A stretch of 64,000 nucleotides of DNA, taken from NCBI RefSeq assembly GCF_018842675.1, contig NZ_JAGTWO010000002.1, positions 1-64,000 of the forward strand. Direction: 5' to 3'. This stretch comes from Candidatus Pantoea bituminis (GTDB lineage Bacteria > Pseudomonadota > Gammaproteobacteria > Enterobacterales > Enterobacteriaceae). The notes below the pieces were generated by a model. That model did no database searches, was not told the origin of the DNA, and was given only the letters and a program-made list of their open reading frames with translations. Position 1 is the first letter of the stretch. Each line of letters opens with the position of its first letter. Position numbers and translations under genes: made by a program. Below, one piece after another: positions 1 to 8,903 of this stretch.

Positions 1-1
1 T

Positions 2-70
2 AAAGCCGCCATTGAGCAGGTTTTCAGGGGCCACTGTGAACGAAAGGTACGTACAGTAGCCGGTAGTTAA
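2..70 (+). CDS. 3' end of an unidentified gene running in from the left
   Basis: An open frame of 22 codons runs from the window edge to a TAA at 68-70. It converges on the YsnF-type gene, with one hairpin between them. The fragment is too short to identify, and it may be chance reading through non-coding DNA. The sequence left of the window would decide. Confidence 0.2.
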   Translation, partial: KAAIEQVFRGHCERKVRTVAGS

Positions 71-76
71 CAGATG

Positions 77-104
77 AAAAAAGCCCGCACATCTTGATGC
101 GGGC
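77..104 (-). terminator. Rho-independent terminator
   Basis: A GCCCGCA/TGCGGGC stem at 83-104 is followed on the minus strand by six T residues (the A run at 77-82). It lies about 30 bases beyond the stop of the minus-strand stress-protein gene and is its likely terminator. Confidence 0.75.
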
Positions 105-134
105 CTGAGCGGTGGCTATCGCCAGGGAAATAAA

Positions 135-1123
135 TTACGGCTTTTTGAGCTTGTCTTCGACTTTCTCTTTGGCTTCCGCAATTTTGTCGCCAGCCTTGTC
201 GGCTAAGCTTTCTTTGTGCTCCGGGTGATCCGTTCGTGCCTGACCTGACGTGACGTCATACTCTCTGGCATTATCTGAACCGGATGCCTCCGGCAATGTC
301 CCGGCATTATGAGCTGTGTCTGAGGCCTGCGCGGTATCTGCATGATCGATATCCACTTCCTGACGGCGCACTGAATCACTGACCGTCTCCACCCGATCGC
401 TTTCATCTTTACGTACCACCACTTCTTCTTTGATGTGCGCCGTTTTGTTAATGACGGGTTGTTCATGGGTTTCAGCAACTTCTACCGTTTTTTCTGACCA
501 GTCAACGCTGTCCGGCGAGCCGGTTTCACTGAGCGGGCGACGGAAAATTTCGGCGTGCTGCTCGCGCAAGGAGATATTTTCCGAAACGCGATCGGTAACG
601 GTATAGCGGCGGACACGGGTGGAGCCCTCACTGACCAGTCGCTTACCGACTTCCAGTCGTTCTTCAGCCAGGCGAAGCACGTCTTCCTCGCTTTCATCAC
701 CGGTCAGTGATGTCCGTACTGCATCCGTGCCGGTCTGGTTACTTTTTCCCCCGGAGGCGAAGTAAGCTCATCATCAGTCGTGTAATCAGCGGGGGCCGCT
801 GCGCTGCGCCCTGTAAGCTCCTCATGCGCATCCAGAATACCCAGCGCGCGCGGGGCCTCATCCTCATCGGCACGAAGCGACAGAACCACCCCGCCGGTTC
901 GCAGCGCATCTTCGTAAACTTCTTCCTGGTCTTCCTCAAGGGTGTTGCCAAACAGGCGTTGCCAGAAACCGGGATGACGCGCTTCATGCCCCTCAGAACG
1001 GAGGCGTTCGCCTGAGATAATATCAATATCATCATCGCTGAAGCCGGCCTTAATCAGGTTACGCTTCGCACCTTCCGCCAGAGTTAAGGTACTGAACATC
1101 GTTACGATTGTTTCATGAGCCAT
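135..1123 (-). pseudogene. YsnF/AvaK-type stress protein (DUF2382), split by a frameshift
   Basis: The first part (1123 down to about 753) starts at ATG 1123-1121 after a good AGGAGAG ribosome site and encodes the N-terminal domain typical of general-stress-17M-like proteins (MAHETIVTMFSTL...). The second frame continues as ...TDAVRTSLTGDESEED and then VLRLAEERLEVGKRLV, the hallmark of the YsnF/AvaK DUF2382 domain, ending in a charged AEAKEKVEDKL tail. The two frames join across a run of five C and five T bases (743-752). One missing base there splits a protein of about 329 residues. Such proteins are linked to desiccation and osmotic stress; their biochemical role is unknown. A sequencing slip is as likely as real decay. 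Confidence 0.75.
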
Positions 1124-1200
1124 GGGTCTCTCCTGGGTGACAGTTCAGATGTGTTATATCCTGCAACGGTTGTACATACGTACCTTTTACCGGGTCCCGC

Positions 1201-1258
1201 GGGCATAACCCTTTAAGCGGGCTGCGGGCCGGCGTGCTTTTAGCCGGGTCTTATGCCC
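1201..1258. repeat. Inverted repeat upstream of the stress-protein gene
   Basis: GGGCATAA (1201-1208) and TTATGCCC (1251-1258) form an inverted repeat around a GC-rich centre, about 80-130 bases upstream of the minus-strand stress-protein start. It could be a structured leader or a protein-binding site; there is no T run to support a terminator. The rest of 1124-1548 shows nothing I recognise. Confidence 0.35.
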
Positions 1259-1548
1259 GACCCGGGCGACAGAAAATATGTTCCCCTGCCAATTTTCCGG
1301 CGAAATCACTGGCACGTACACAAACAAGCCTGGCATAACCTGGAGAAACTGACGGAAAGTGCCGGGTGAAGAGGCCGTGATGAGAAAAATGACGCAAACC
1401 CATGCGGCTCGTCATAAATTCGTAAGCAAAAGCTGGCGGTTTCTGAGAAATGACAGCGTTTTAAACAGACGGGGTAACAATACAAGATGAATCTGCCCGC
1501 GCCTGGTTTCGCGTAGCCCTGCTGAATACTGCTGCAGGAAAAGGAATA

Positions 1549-1712
1549 ATGGCCTTTTTTAAAAGGAGTTTCATCAGCACCTCGCAGACTTCTTCTGGCT
1601 CGCCGGCAAGGCAGGAAACCAGCCCTGCAGCGCTTACTGGCCGGAAACTGATGGCGAAGGGCTGAAACTGCGCAGCCGGAATACGCCTCGCTTGCAAACA
1701 AGAACTCTTTAA
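1549..1712 (+). other. Possible small frameshifted gene
   Basis: An ATG at 1549 follows AAGGAAT and reads MAFFK; a neighbouring frame then reads FHQHLADFFWLAGKAGNQP and on to a TAA at 1710-1712. Joining the frames needs a one-base change in the TTTTTTAAAA run at 1553-1562. The joined peptide has a normal globular composition and would be about 54 residues. I do not recognise it, and it may not be a gene. A rho-independent terminator follows at 1776. Confidence 0.2.
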
Positions 1713-1775
1713 CCAGAATCTACAGCTGCACAGAAAGTATGAAATGTGCACCTGCGAGAAATCCTTGTCACTTTT

Positions 1776-1806
1776 GCCCGCTGCTTATTTGCGGGCTTTT
1801 TTCGTC
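1776..1806 (+). terminator. Rho-independent terminator
   Basis: A GCCCGC/GCGGGC stem (1776-1781 with 1791-1796) is followed by a TTTTTTCG tract. It ends a + strand transcript whose gene is uncertain (possibly the 1549-1712 reading). Confidence 0.7.
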
Positions 1807-1852
1807 TTCACTCACCAGGACAAAGAGCGGCCGGACAGATAACGGAGCATTC

Positions 1853-2071
1853 ATGACAGTGAAATCAGCAGACTATGTAAATAACGGCGGTAAGCATTAT
1901 GCGAATGATGACACGCAGTTCAGTGTCTCAGGCCATCAGCAGGCAAAACCGGAGCTGGAAGAAAAAATCTGGTCGCTGTTTGGTGAACCTGAAGCCGCGG
2001 CGGATAAAAAAGAGCAGGAAGCCATTCGTGAAAAAATCTGGCAGCTGACTGAAGACAACAGTGAGAAATAA
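1853..2071 (+). CDS. Small acidic hypothetical protein, 72 aa
   Basis: Start ATG 1853 is chosen because GGAG sits nine bases upstream and the protein from there (MTVKSADYVNNGG...) is hydrophilic. The longer open frame upstream passes through a terminator and is not coding-like. The protein has no membrane segment or signal. It contains two similar EKIW repeats (EEKIWSLF and REKIWQLT), with an acidic stretch between them. It looks like a soluble helical protein. I do not recognise the family. A terminator follows about 120 bases downstream. Confidence 0.55.
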   Translation: MTVKSADYVNNGGKHYANDDTQFSVSGHQQAKPELEEKIWSLFGEPEAAADKKEQEAIREKIWQLTEDNSEK

Positions 2072-2193
2072 TCTGGCTGGCGCGGAATAAAACCATAGTC
2101 AGGTTAAATCTATATTAAACAAAGAATTAATGAACCTAACGCAGACATTACGCTCTACAGTTAATGCGGAGGTCTCCTCTGTAACGAATTTTA

Positions 2194-2216
2194 ACCCGCC
2201 CTGTGCGGGTATTTTT
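2194..2216 (+). terminator. Rho-independent terminator
   Basis: Stem ACCCGC/GCGGGT (2194-2199 with 2205-2210) with a 5-base loop is followed by ATTTTTT. It is the probable end of the 1853-2071 transcript. Confidence 0.7.
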
Positions 2217-2260
2217 TGCCCGCAATCCGCAACAAAAGAATAAACAGCCAACGCATCGCA

Positions 2261-2340
2261 CCTGCCGATTCCCCGGCAGCGTCGGGTCGTGAGCACTGTT
2301 GCGCTTACCGGCTGGGGTCTGATGGCAACGGCAGTTGTCA
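2261..2340 (+). repeat. Degraded copy of the leading-region hairpin element
   Basis: The segment contains CCCCGGCA...TCGGGTCGT and CCGGCTGGGGTCTGATGGCA, both closely matching blocks in the longer elements at 8904, 11367 and 14446. The middle (AGAGCCGGTAAGCTCCGCC block) is missing. No convincing gene follows on the + strand, so this is probably a relic. The rest of 2072-2513 shows nothing else I recognise apart from the palindrome at 2446. Confidence 0.5.
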
Positions 2341-2445
2341 GCCAGAATCTGGTCCGGTGGGCGATGCTGTAGCCTCAAATGAGGGAGAGATAAGCGAAAA
2401 TGAGCGGATGTCTGAAGTTTTTACAAGCTAATTAATACAGGGAAG

Positions 2446-2469
2446 GTCCGCTATGAGCGAGAAGCGGAC
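2446..2469. repeat. GTCCGCT palindrome, copy 1
   Basis: GTCCGCT (2446-2452) and AGCGGAC (2463-2469) flank TATGAGCGAGA. The same arms and a similar loop occur at 6460 and 8859, with a weaker version at 4468. This copy lies just beyond the end of the LysR gene. Confidence 0.7.
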
Positions 2470-2513
2470 GTTACTATCAGCATTCCGTGTGAATCAATGG
2501 GAAGCAGGTCACA

Positions 2514-3425
2514 CTATCTATAATTTTGATTTAACCTGGTGTTCCCTGCAAATGCACTCAAGACATTAAGCAGTTGTTGTACTGAAAGGTCGTTTTCACT
2601 ATCTCGACAGGCTATTCCTAACTCTCTCCACAACGCAGGTTTTAATGGACGAATGGTAAAGCGCTCACCATTGTAAAATGATGCATAAGATTCAAGAGGT
2701 AACAACGTGGCTCCATAATCCGCGGTTACCAGGCTCTTAATCGCATCATTGTAATCAAGTTTAATACGAGGTGTCGGACAATGGCCGCTTAATGCAAACC
2801 AGCTGTTTATGAGTTGTGATAAATGGGTGCCAGAGCCATTAAGAATCAGAGGTTTCTCAATAATCCAGTCAGGTGTCACTTCATCCGGGACTTTCCATTT
2901 TGAGGGCAGAAAAGCGACAACAGGATCACGGCTCCATGCATTAATTCGCAGACCGTTGACCCGAGTTTGTGGTAAGGCCACGATGCCTATATCCAGTGAA
3001 CCAGTCTTTAGCTGTTCAAGGGTTTGTTGAGAGGTAAGTACACTAATTTGTACATCAATATGGGGATGAGACTGAGCAAGTATCTTAATCGCTTGAGGAA
3101 GGAGATGTGCGATTGCTCCGGTAGATGCACCGAGTCTGACCCTTCCTGTTAGCCCCTGAGCTTGACGAGAAATGTCATCTAGCGCAAAAGCCGCATCGGC
3201 AAGTAATTTTTGCGCATGCCTGACCAGATTTTCTCCAATTGCTGTCGGTCTGATTTTACCTCGAGCTCGTGACAGTAATTTAGTCCCGACACGGCTTTCG
3301 AGTTCAGAAATATGCAGGCTGACTGTCGGAGGCGACAGATGCAGGCGCTGAGCTGCCTCAACAAAGGAGCCCGTATCGGCAATAGTAATCAGTGTACGTA
3401 GTTGATCAAGATTAATTTCACGCAT
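2514..3425 (-). CDS. LysR-family transcriptional regulator, 303 aa
   Basis: The N-terminal winged helix-turn-helix (about residues 5-64: LDQLRTLITIADTGSFVEAA, then the recognition helix region PPTVSLHISELE) is classic LysR. It is followed by an effector domain from about residue 90. The length is normal for the family. The gene is divergent from argC across a 115-base spacer containing a palindrome, the usual arrangement for a LysR protein controlling the neighbouring gene and itself. From context it probably controls the argC-like gene. The inducer cannot be read from the sequence. Confidence 0.85.
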   Translation of the reverse strand: MREINLDQLRTLITIADTGSFVEAAQRLHLSPPTVSLHISELESRVGTKLLSRARGKIRPTAIGENLVRHAQKLLADAAFALDDISRQAQGLTGRVRLGASTGAIAHLLPQAIKILAQSHPHIDVQISVLTSQQTLEQLKTGSLDIGIVALPQTRVNGLRINAWSRDPVVAFLPSKWKVPDEVTPDWIIEKPLILNGSGTHLSQLINSWFALSGHCPTPRIKLDYNDAIKSLVTADYGATLLPLESYASFYNGERFTIRPLKPALWRELGIACRDSENDLSVQQLLNVLSAFAGNTRLNQNYR

Positions 3426-3444
3426 GCAAATACATCAGAAAAAA

Positions 3445-3468
3445 TGAATTTGACATTAATGTAATTCA
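3445..3468. promoter_or_regulatory. Candidate LysR operator
   Basis: TGAATT...AATTCA arms (3445-3450, 3463-3468) enclose a perfect ACATTAATGT palindrome, with a two-base offset on one side. It sits 20-43 bases upstream of the LysR start and 73-96 bases upstream of the argC start, the usual place for an autoregulatory LysR box. Confidence 0.5.
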
Positions 3469-3540
3469 ACTTTACCCACACTTAAACCTGAAACATCATC
3501 AGTGCTCTGACATACATATTTCAAGTTTCAGGAGATGACA

Positions 3541-4461
3541 ATGACACATGTTTTCATTGATGGAGAGCAGGGCACAACAGGACTGCAAATACACGAGCGC
3601 TTGCGCCACCGTTCTGATATTACATTAATGACCTTGCCTCCCTCGCAGCGTAAAGACAAACGTCTTCGTGAGGATATGCTGAACAGTTGCGATATCGCGA
3701 TCCTGTGTCTTCCCGATGAGGCCGCACGTGAAGCTATAGCGTTAATCAATAATCCTCAGGTACGGGTGATTGATGCCAGCTCAGCACACAGGGTTTCAAA
3801 TGGATGGACATATGGTTTCCCTGAAATGAGAGCGGATCAACCTGACAGAATCAGGGAGGCTAAACGGGTGACGAATCCTGGGTGCTACCCAACAGGCGCA
3901 ATAGGACTGCTTTTGCCTTTGATCAGTGACGGCCTGGTATCTGCGGATTATCCTGTTTCAATTCACGCAGTGTCAGGTTATTCAGGGGGAGGAAGAGCGG
4001 CAATAGATTTCTACGAAGGAAATAATGCAGAGGCCGCTTCTTTCCAGGTTTATGGTTTAGGGCTCAAACACAAACACGTGCCAGAAATCACACGTTACGC
4101 GCATCTCACATTTGCGCCCTTCTTTATGCCTTCTTATGGTGCGTATCGTCAGGGAATAGTACTGAAAGTCCCATTACATCAACGAATGCTTGCTGGAGGA
4201 GCTGATGCAGCGATGGTGCATAACTGCCTCTCTCAGCATTACGCCAACAGTAAGTATGTAAAGATTACGCAGCATATCAATTCAGGGGAAGCAGAACGTA
4301 TAAACCCCGAATCTCTTAACGGGACTGACAACATGGAGCTCGGTGTGTATTCAAATCCTGACAATGGTCAAATATTGCTGACAGCAGTATTCGATAATTT
4401 GGGCAAAGGGGCATCGGGAGCTGCGGTTCAAAATTTAAACCTTATGACTGGCGTTGTATAA
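3541..4461 (+). CDS. argC: N-acetyl-gamma-glutamyl-phosphate reductase, type 2
   Basis: The cytoplasmic enzyme reduces N-acetylglutamyl phosphate with NADPH to the semialdehyde in arginine synthesis. [13 protein letters not shown] near the N terminus is the nucleotide-binding loop. IDASSAHR and [11 protein letters not shown] carry the typical motifs, with the catalytic cysteine in NPGCYP, and [13 protein letters not shown] follows. At about 306 residues it is the short (type 2) form, not the 330-plus residue form usual in enteric chromosomes. Start ATG 3541 is preferred to ATG 3535 because AGGAG at 3530-3534 is spaced for it. It is divergent from a LysR gene. No other arg gene is nearby, so it may act in another pathway. 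Confidence 0.88.
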   Translation: MTHVFIDGEQGTTGLQIHERLRHRSDITLMTLPPSQRKDKRLREDMLNSCDIAILCLPDEAAREAIALINNPQVRVIDASSAHRVSNGWTYGFPEMRADQPDRIREAKRVTNPGCYPTGAIGLLLPLISDGLVSADYPVSIHAVSGYSGGGRAAIDFYEGNNAEAASFQVYGLGLKHKHVPEITRYAHLTFAPFFMPSYGAYRQGIVLKVPLHQRMLAGGADAAMVHNCLSQHYANSKYVKITQHINSGEAERINPESLNGTDNMELGVYSNPDNGQILLTAVFDNLGKGASGAAVQNLNLMTGVV

Positions 4462-4467
4462 AATGGC

Positions 4468-4499
4468 CAATGTCCGCTTTGAGCGATCAACAGACATTG
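4468..4499. repeat. GTCCGCT palindrome, degraded copy 2
   Basis: CAATGTC (4468-4474) pairs with GACATTG (4493-4499). The inner TCCGCTTTGAGCG matches the other copies on the left arm, but the right arm has mutated. It lies seven bases after the argC stop and may act as a transcription-end hairpin. Confidence 0.5.
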
Positions 4500-4629
4500 A
4501 TAACAGCGCTCTGTGTTAATTAACCGGGGTGGTCAATTGGTTAATTTGACCCATCCTGACGTAGTCAAAATTTGTGTATGGCACTGAAGCGCTCAAAACG
4601 CTGACGAACTAAATCTACGCAATATTTCG

Positions 4630-4670
4630 AAAAAGCCCTAAAAATCGTCAAATCTGAAAATGTTTAGGGC
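4630..4670 (-). terminator. Rho-independent terminator of the lipoprotein gene
   Basis: GCCCTAAA (4635-4642) pairs with TTTAGGGC (4663-4670) across a 20-base loop. Read on the minus strand the stem runs into TTTTTCG, some 50 bases beyond the lipoprotein stop. Confidence 0.6.
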
Positions 4671-4717
4671 ATTCCCTTTTAAGTTGAATAGTAAAAGAGC
4701 AGGTCCAGATGCTTTAA

Positions 4718-5299
4718 TCAATATCTTGAGAGGGAGTATGTCAATGTTGTCGCGTCAAAACCTATGATCATAACATTCACGTTACCCAGTCGCAGTTGCT
4801 GCTGACTTGGTGGAATAGCAAATGTCGTTGCATTTGGAGGCAGATACGAAGTATGTCCTTCAGGAGCATTTAACGTTGTGACCGTTCCCGTGGTGTTGGT
4901 CTGATAGCTACCTGAACCATAATAATTGCTGCCTGACATCCGACCATATGTATTGCCATTAGTGTAGCTCTGCGCATTGATGGTGGATGTCGACATGCCA
5001 TAGCGACTCATGGTTGATTCGTTCGAGCGTGTTTCCATTTCAACCACAGCAAATCCCAGATATCCGTTTTGCTGAATTCCTAGATAACGTAATTCACTAA
5101 AACCCCTGTCAACTTTACCGCCAAACACATCGGCGTGACCAAAGGCGTTCGGCAAGTCAGAAGATTTATCAGTTTTGAAAACTTCACCACCTACATATGT
5201 TTTGAGAGGAGTGTTGGTCGGTTGTTCTAACGACTCATAGTTTTTTATGGAACTGCATCCTGATAGAAATATTGCTACTAGTAGCCATCCCTTACGCAT
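4718..5299 (-). CDS. Putative lipoprotein, 193 aa
   Basis: The N terminus MRKGWLLVAIFLSGCSS is a lipoprotein signal, with the lipobox cysteine in LSGC at residue 15. Serine follows it, favouring outer-membrane sorting. The middle (about residues 90-140) is rich in Ser, Thr, Asn, Tyr and Gly (NYYGSGSYQTN), a low-complexity surface-like segment. The end is more ordered. AGGAG lies about nine bases upstream of the start. I do not recognise the family. It stands alone between the argC module and the DUF4126 gene, with its own terminator. Confidence 0.7.
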   Translation of the reverse strand: MRKGWLLVAIFLSGCSSIKNYESLEQPTNTPLKTYVGGEVFKTDKSSDLPNAFGHADVFGGKVDRGFSELRYLGIQQNGYLGFAVVEMETRSNESTMSRYGMSTSTINAQSYTNGNTYGRMSGSNYYGSGSYQTNTTGTVTTLNAPEGHTSYLPPNATTFAIPPSQQQLRLGNVNVMIIGFDATTLTYSLSRY

Positions 5300-5896
5300 G
5301 TTTTTCTCCTGATGTATTTAGCCATCAGATAATACTGAAATATTGAAATTTATCGATTGTTACAACAATTTATTATTTCGTGCCGTTATTTTTGTGGGTT
5401 TTCACTTTTGCTTGATAGCGTTTGGCGTTATCAATTTCCGCTACTGGCACAAAGCAGACAGGTGCTGGTCGATCGGGAAACGGACGTTCGGCATGCGTTC
5501 TGCCTAGTGAACATTAATGCCAATTCATGGAGTAAGCACGTAGCCGCTCGTATTGTCGGCCCTACTCCCAGATGACTATCGCTGAGGTTTGGCCTAGCAA
5601 TTAAGTGCGGTCCACTTCCGTCATTTCTGCTGTCTCAAGCCGTTCATCTATACTGACTCTTGCCGTGGTCATTTGCATAGGAGGCCGCGCCGCAGTCAAC
5701 ATTTTCATTCTGCTGACACAGTCAGACGCGTACCGGCTGCAAAAATCCTTATGGCATTGCAAGAGGCAACCCAGCGCAAAGGAAAAGCGTTTAAATGACG
5801 TGACCGTGTAAATGCAATAATTAAACAGATTGTTCCTGGTTTATATCCCAATAAAGCCTAAAGAATAAAAACTTTTATTTATCCGGAAGATAACTA
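5300..5896. other. Non-coding stretch, no gene recognised
   Basis: Short open frames at 5357-5575 and 5605-5811 (+) lack ribosome sites, and their predicted peptides have no domain I know. The composition suggests decayed coding DNA. The last 70 bases are AT-rich and probably carry the promoter of the DUF4126 gene; GGAAG sits about 11 bases before its ATG. Confidence 0.4.
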
Positions 5897-6369
5897 ATGA
5901 AAATAACCGAGTTTGTCTATTCCGCCTTAATTGGACTTGTCGCCAGCTGCCGTTCCATGACGCCGATGGCGGCTCTCGCTGCAGCACGTGTTGGCGGGCG
6001 CGACACATCGGGCAGTCTCCTGCTGCTGGACCGTCCGCTATTCAAATACGGCGCGTTAGCGATGGGTGTAGGTGAACTATTTGGCGACAAGATGAAATCC
6101 GCGCCAGACCGCACCGTGTTGTTGGGCTTATCAGCACGCGTGGCCAGCGCAGGGATTGCGGGCGCCGCGTTGGCACCCAGCGGAGAAGAAAAACCGGGGC
6201 AGTGATCGCTATCTCTGCCGCTGTGCCACTTGCCTATGCCACGCTTGCGGCACGCAAAAAGGCCATGGCAGGAATGGGGCAGACCAAGAGTGGCCTGATC
6301 GAAGATACGCTCATCGTCGCTATCGGAACAGCAGTTGTCTTCTTCGCCACGCGCCCAAATCGTAGTTAA
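5897..6369 (+). pseudogene. DUF4126-family membrane protein, split by a frameshift
   Basis: From ATG 5897 the frame reads MKITEFVYSALIGLVASCRS and continues to ALAPSG. It then shifts at the AAAAA run (6189-6193). The continuing frame reads AVIAISAAVPLAYATLAARK and ends with VAIGTAVVFFATRPNRS at 6369. Repaired, the product is about 157 residues with several hydrophobic helices, as in DUF4126 inner-membrane proteins of unknown function. The last 60 codons are clearly conserved coding sequence in the wrong frame, so this is a one-base indel: either a sequencing slip or a recent mutation. Confidence 0.75.
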
Positions 6370-6459
6370 ACGCACTCAGGCTTCAAAGGATGATCCCGGC
6401 GAGCCATCATGAAAAGGTCGGTGACGGCGTCTGGTACAGCGCGGACTGACTCCCAGGCT

Positions 6460-6489
6460 GATGTCCGCTATGAGCGAAAAGCGGACATC
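6460..6489. repeat. GTCCGCT palindrome, copy 3
   Basis: GATGTCCGCT (6460-6469) and AGCGGACATC (6480-6489) are perfect inverted arms around ATGAGCGAAA. The copy lies between the convergent DUF4126 and MocR genes, so it could serve as a two-way terminator. Confidence 0.75.
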
Positions 6490-6492
6490 AAT

Positions 6493-7827
6493 TCAAAAAT
6501 CCCTTTCATACTCAATAGTCTCTTTAATCGTAGTGAGTGCCTCGCTCAGCTGGTTCATTGTGACTGAGCCAAGAGCGAGGCGAATAGCGTGCGGCACGCT
6601 ATCTGAGGTGCTGAATGGTTCTGCTGTGGAAACGGAGATGCTTTGCTGCATTAACCGGTGGACAAGTCTGTCAGCCCTTACCTCCTGAGGAAGCAGTAAC
6701 CAGATGAAGTAAGAACTTGAATTACTTATCCAATCACTGTTCTCCAGTATTTTTCGGGCCAGCGCCTGACGCTGACGGGCGTCCCGTTTTTTCAGCGACT
6801 CAAAGCGTTTTATGGTGCCATCTTTAATCCAGCCGCAGACAATCGAAACCATGAGAGAGGGTGTGTTCCAGGTCGTTGCCCTGATAGCCCGCTCCAGGGC
6901 GCTTCGCATGCCAGCGGGGCATACTACGGCGCCTACACGCAGGCCTGTGGCAATACTCTTGGCAAAACCGGTTACGTAGACCGTTCTTTCAGGCGCATAA
7001 GTGGCAAGCGGCGGTGGGGGACGGCGGGCAAGAAAAGCATAGGCCGCATCTTCAATGATGAGCAGATCGAATGTTCTGGCAATCAGGGCCAGCTCCCTGC
7101 GCTGGGCATGATTCATAACCCAGCCAAGCGGGTTATGCATTGTCGGCATCGTATAAACCGCACGCAGGCGCCTGCGCTGGCAGATATGTCTGAGTGCAGT
7201 CAGGTCCGGTCCGCTGGCACTGGCGGGTATCGCCACAAGTTCAAGGTGGTACAGGCTGGCCAAAGCTTTGAAGCCGGGATAGGTCAGCGCGTCAACAGCC
7301 ACCACATCGCCGGGTTTCAGCAGCCCCATCACGGCAATGCTAAGGCCGTGCTGCGCGCCATTGACGATTAAAACATCATCGGCTGAAGTATTCAGGCCGG
7401 TGCAATTAAGCCATGTCGCGATTGTCTCCTTGTCGCTTTGTCTGCCCGCATGAGGCTGGTATCGCATCAGGGAAGCCAGATCGCCTGATGTGGTCAGCTG
7501 TCGCATTGCGTCGCGTAACCGTTCTGACTGATCCGGCAGGGAAGGATAGTTGAAGTTCAGATCGAGCACATCTGACGCCACTGCGTGCTGATCTAACCCC
7601 AGCCCCGCAGGCAGAGAAATCTCCCTGACGAAAGTCCCTCTTCCGGTTTCTCCGCTCACAAGACCCATGGCTTCCAGCTCAGCGTAAACGCGGGTAGCTG
7701 TTGCAAGAGACATGTGTTTTTCAGCCGACAGTGCTCTGTGAGTAGGCAGACGTGTGCCCGGCAGGAGCATGCCGGCTCGGATAGCGGATGCAAACTCATC
7801 CACGATGACTTTATATCGCGCTTTCAT
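6493..7827 (-). CDS. MocR-type (GntR plus aminotransferase) regulator, 444 aa
   Basis: Residues 1-68 form a GntR winged helix (PGTRLPTHRALSAEKHMS, then VYAELEAMGLV and GRGTFV). Residues about 90-440 are a fold-type I PLP aminotransferase domain. HNPLG at about 231, IIEDAAY at about 257, and TGFAKS with the likely PLP lysine at residue 290 are all present. These proteins sense PLP-amine adducts and usually control a divergent neighbour. Here that is an EamA-type exporter, 106 bases away. The length is normal. The effector is unknown; an amino-acid or amine signal is an inference from the family. Confidence 0.88.
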   Translation of the reverse strand: MKARYKVIVDEFASAIRAGMLLPGTRLPTHRALSAEKHMSLATATRVYAELEAMGLVSGETGRGTFVREISLPAGLGLDQHAVASDVLDLNFNYPSLPDQSERLRDAMRQLTTSGDLASLMRYQPHAGRQSDKETIATWLNCTGLNTSADDVLIVNGAQHGLSIAVMGLLKPGDVVAVDALTYPGFKALASLYHLELVAIPASASGPDLTALRHICQRRRLRAVYTMPTMHNPLGWVMNHAQRRELALIARTFDLLIIEDAAYAFLARRPPPPLATYAPERTVYVTGFAKSIATGLRVGAVVCPAGMRSALERAIRATTWNTPSLMVSIVCGWIKDGTIKRFESLKKRDARQRQALARKILENSDWISNSSSYFIWLLLPQEVRADRLVHRLMQQSISVSTAEPFSTSDSVPHAIRLALGSVTMNQLSEALTTIKETIEYERDF

Positions 7828-7933
7828 GAATTGTATCTATGACGATTATTTGATTGTAATGAATGCTGGAACTTAGCATAGGGGGTGTCAACTTTATAAA
7901 TAAAAACATTATTCGAACTGTACGAGGTCTGGT
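7828..7933. promoter_or_regulatory. Divergent promoter region between MocR and EamA genes
   Basis: This AT-rich 106-base spacer carries both promoters and presumably the MocR operator. I see no perfect direct repeat that would pin down the MocR site. Confidence 0.45.
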
Positions 7934-8823
7934 GTGGCCAAAAACAGGGTAAGTAAAACCAATTCAGCTCTGAAGTCAGGCTGGTTAAGCGGGCTGGCGG
8001 GAGTGGTCATTTTCAGTGGTTCTTTGCCCGCAACCCGCATAGCAGTACAGGAAATGGATCCCTTTTTTCTGACTTTTTTGCGTGCTTCAGTTGCCGGTGT
8101 GCTGGCCATTATGCTGATCCCTTTTTTAAGACAGACACGCCCGCAGCGGAGCCAGCTGATTTCCCTGATTATCGTTGCCCTGGGCGTAATAGTCGGTTTT
8201 CCTCTTCTGACAGCAATGGCGCTGCGACATGTTTCCTCGGCACACTCCGTTGTGTTTCTAGGGCTTCTGCCCATGGCAACCGCTATTTTTGGCGTTGTCA
8301 GAGGAGGTGAAAGGCCCAGGCTGGCTTTCTGGATATTTTCTGTAACCGGCAGCCTGCTGGTGATGGGATTCGCCTTATTCCAGGGCGGGGCTATATCTGC
8401 AACCGGCGATCTGCTGATGCTGGCCTCGGTCGTTGTGTGTGGCCTCGGCTATGCCGAAGGCGCGAAGCTTTCGCGTGAGCTGGGGGGATGGCAGGTTATC
8501 TGCTGGGCGCTGATCATTGCGCTGCCTGTGATGTTGGTTGCCACCATTGAGACAATACCGGAGGGCATAAGTAATATAAGCCTGCCGGTATGGCTTGCGC
8601 TGGGATATGTATCTCTGTTCAGTATGCTGATCGGTTTTATTTTCTGGTACAGGGGCTGGCCGCTGGGGGCATCGCCGCTGTAGGGCAATTACAGTTGCTG
8701 CAGCCGTTCTTCGGTCTCGGACTTTCGGCAATGCTGCTGTCTGAAACGGTTAGCCCGGTGATGATTATGATAACGCTGGGCGTGATCCTTTGTGTAATCG
8801 GCTCGCGCAGATTTGCACATTAA
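7934..8823 (+). pseudogene. EamA/DMT-family transporter, frameshifted near its end
   Basis: The frame from GTG 7934 (GAGGT upstream) encodes MAKNRVSKTN and then nine or so hydrophobic helices. It shifts at GGGG 8652-8655: in-frame reading gives WYRGWPLGAS and stops at 8683, but the neighbouring frame continues as GLAAGGIAAVGQLQLLQPFF and ends at 8823. Adding one G restores a protein of about 296 residues with ten helices, standard for RhaT/YdcZ-type DMT exporters. It is divergent from a MocR regulator, which suggests amino-acid or amine export. The substrate is not known. The indel looks like an under-called homopolymer. Confidence 0.78.
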
Positions 8824-8858
8824 GCCACAGCCACTTCTCCTGTCTTTTGAGATTCTTA

Positions 8859-8890
8859 TAATGTCCGCTTCTGGCACTTAGCGGACATTA
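8859..8890. repeat. GTCCGCT palindrome, copy 4
   Basis: TAATGTCCGCT (8859-8869) and AGCGGACATTA (8880-8890) are perfect 11-base inverted arms around TCTGGCACTT. It follows the EamA gene and marks the border with the leading-region element. Confidence 0.8.
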
Positions 8891-8903
8891 ATATTAACAG
8901 CCT

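Noticed and set aside
1306..1701. A 131-codon minus-strand frame
   Set aside because: Cys-, Ser- and Arg-rich with no ribosome site or domain; unlikely to be a protein.
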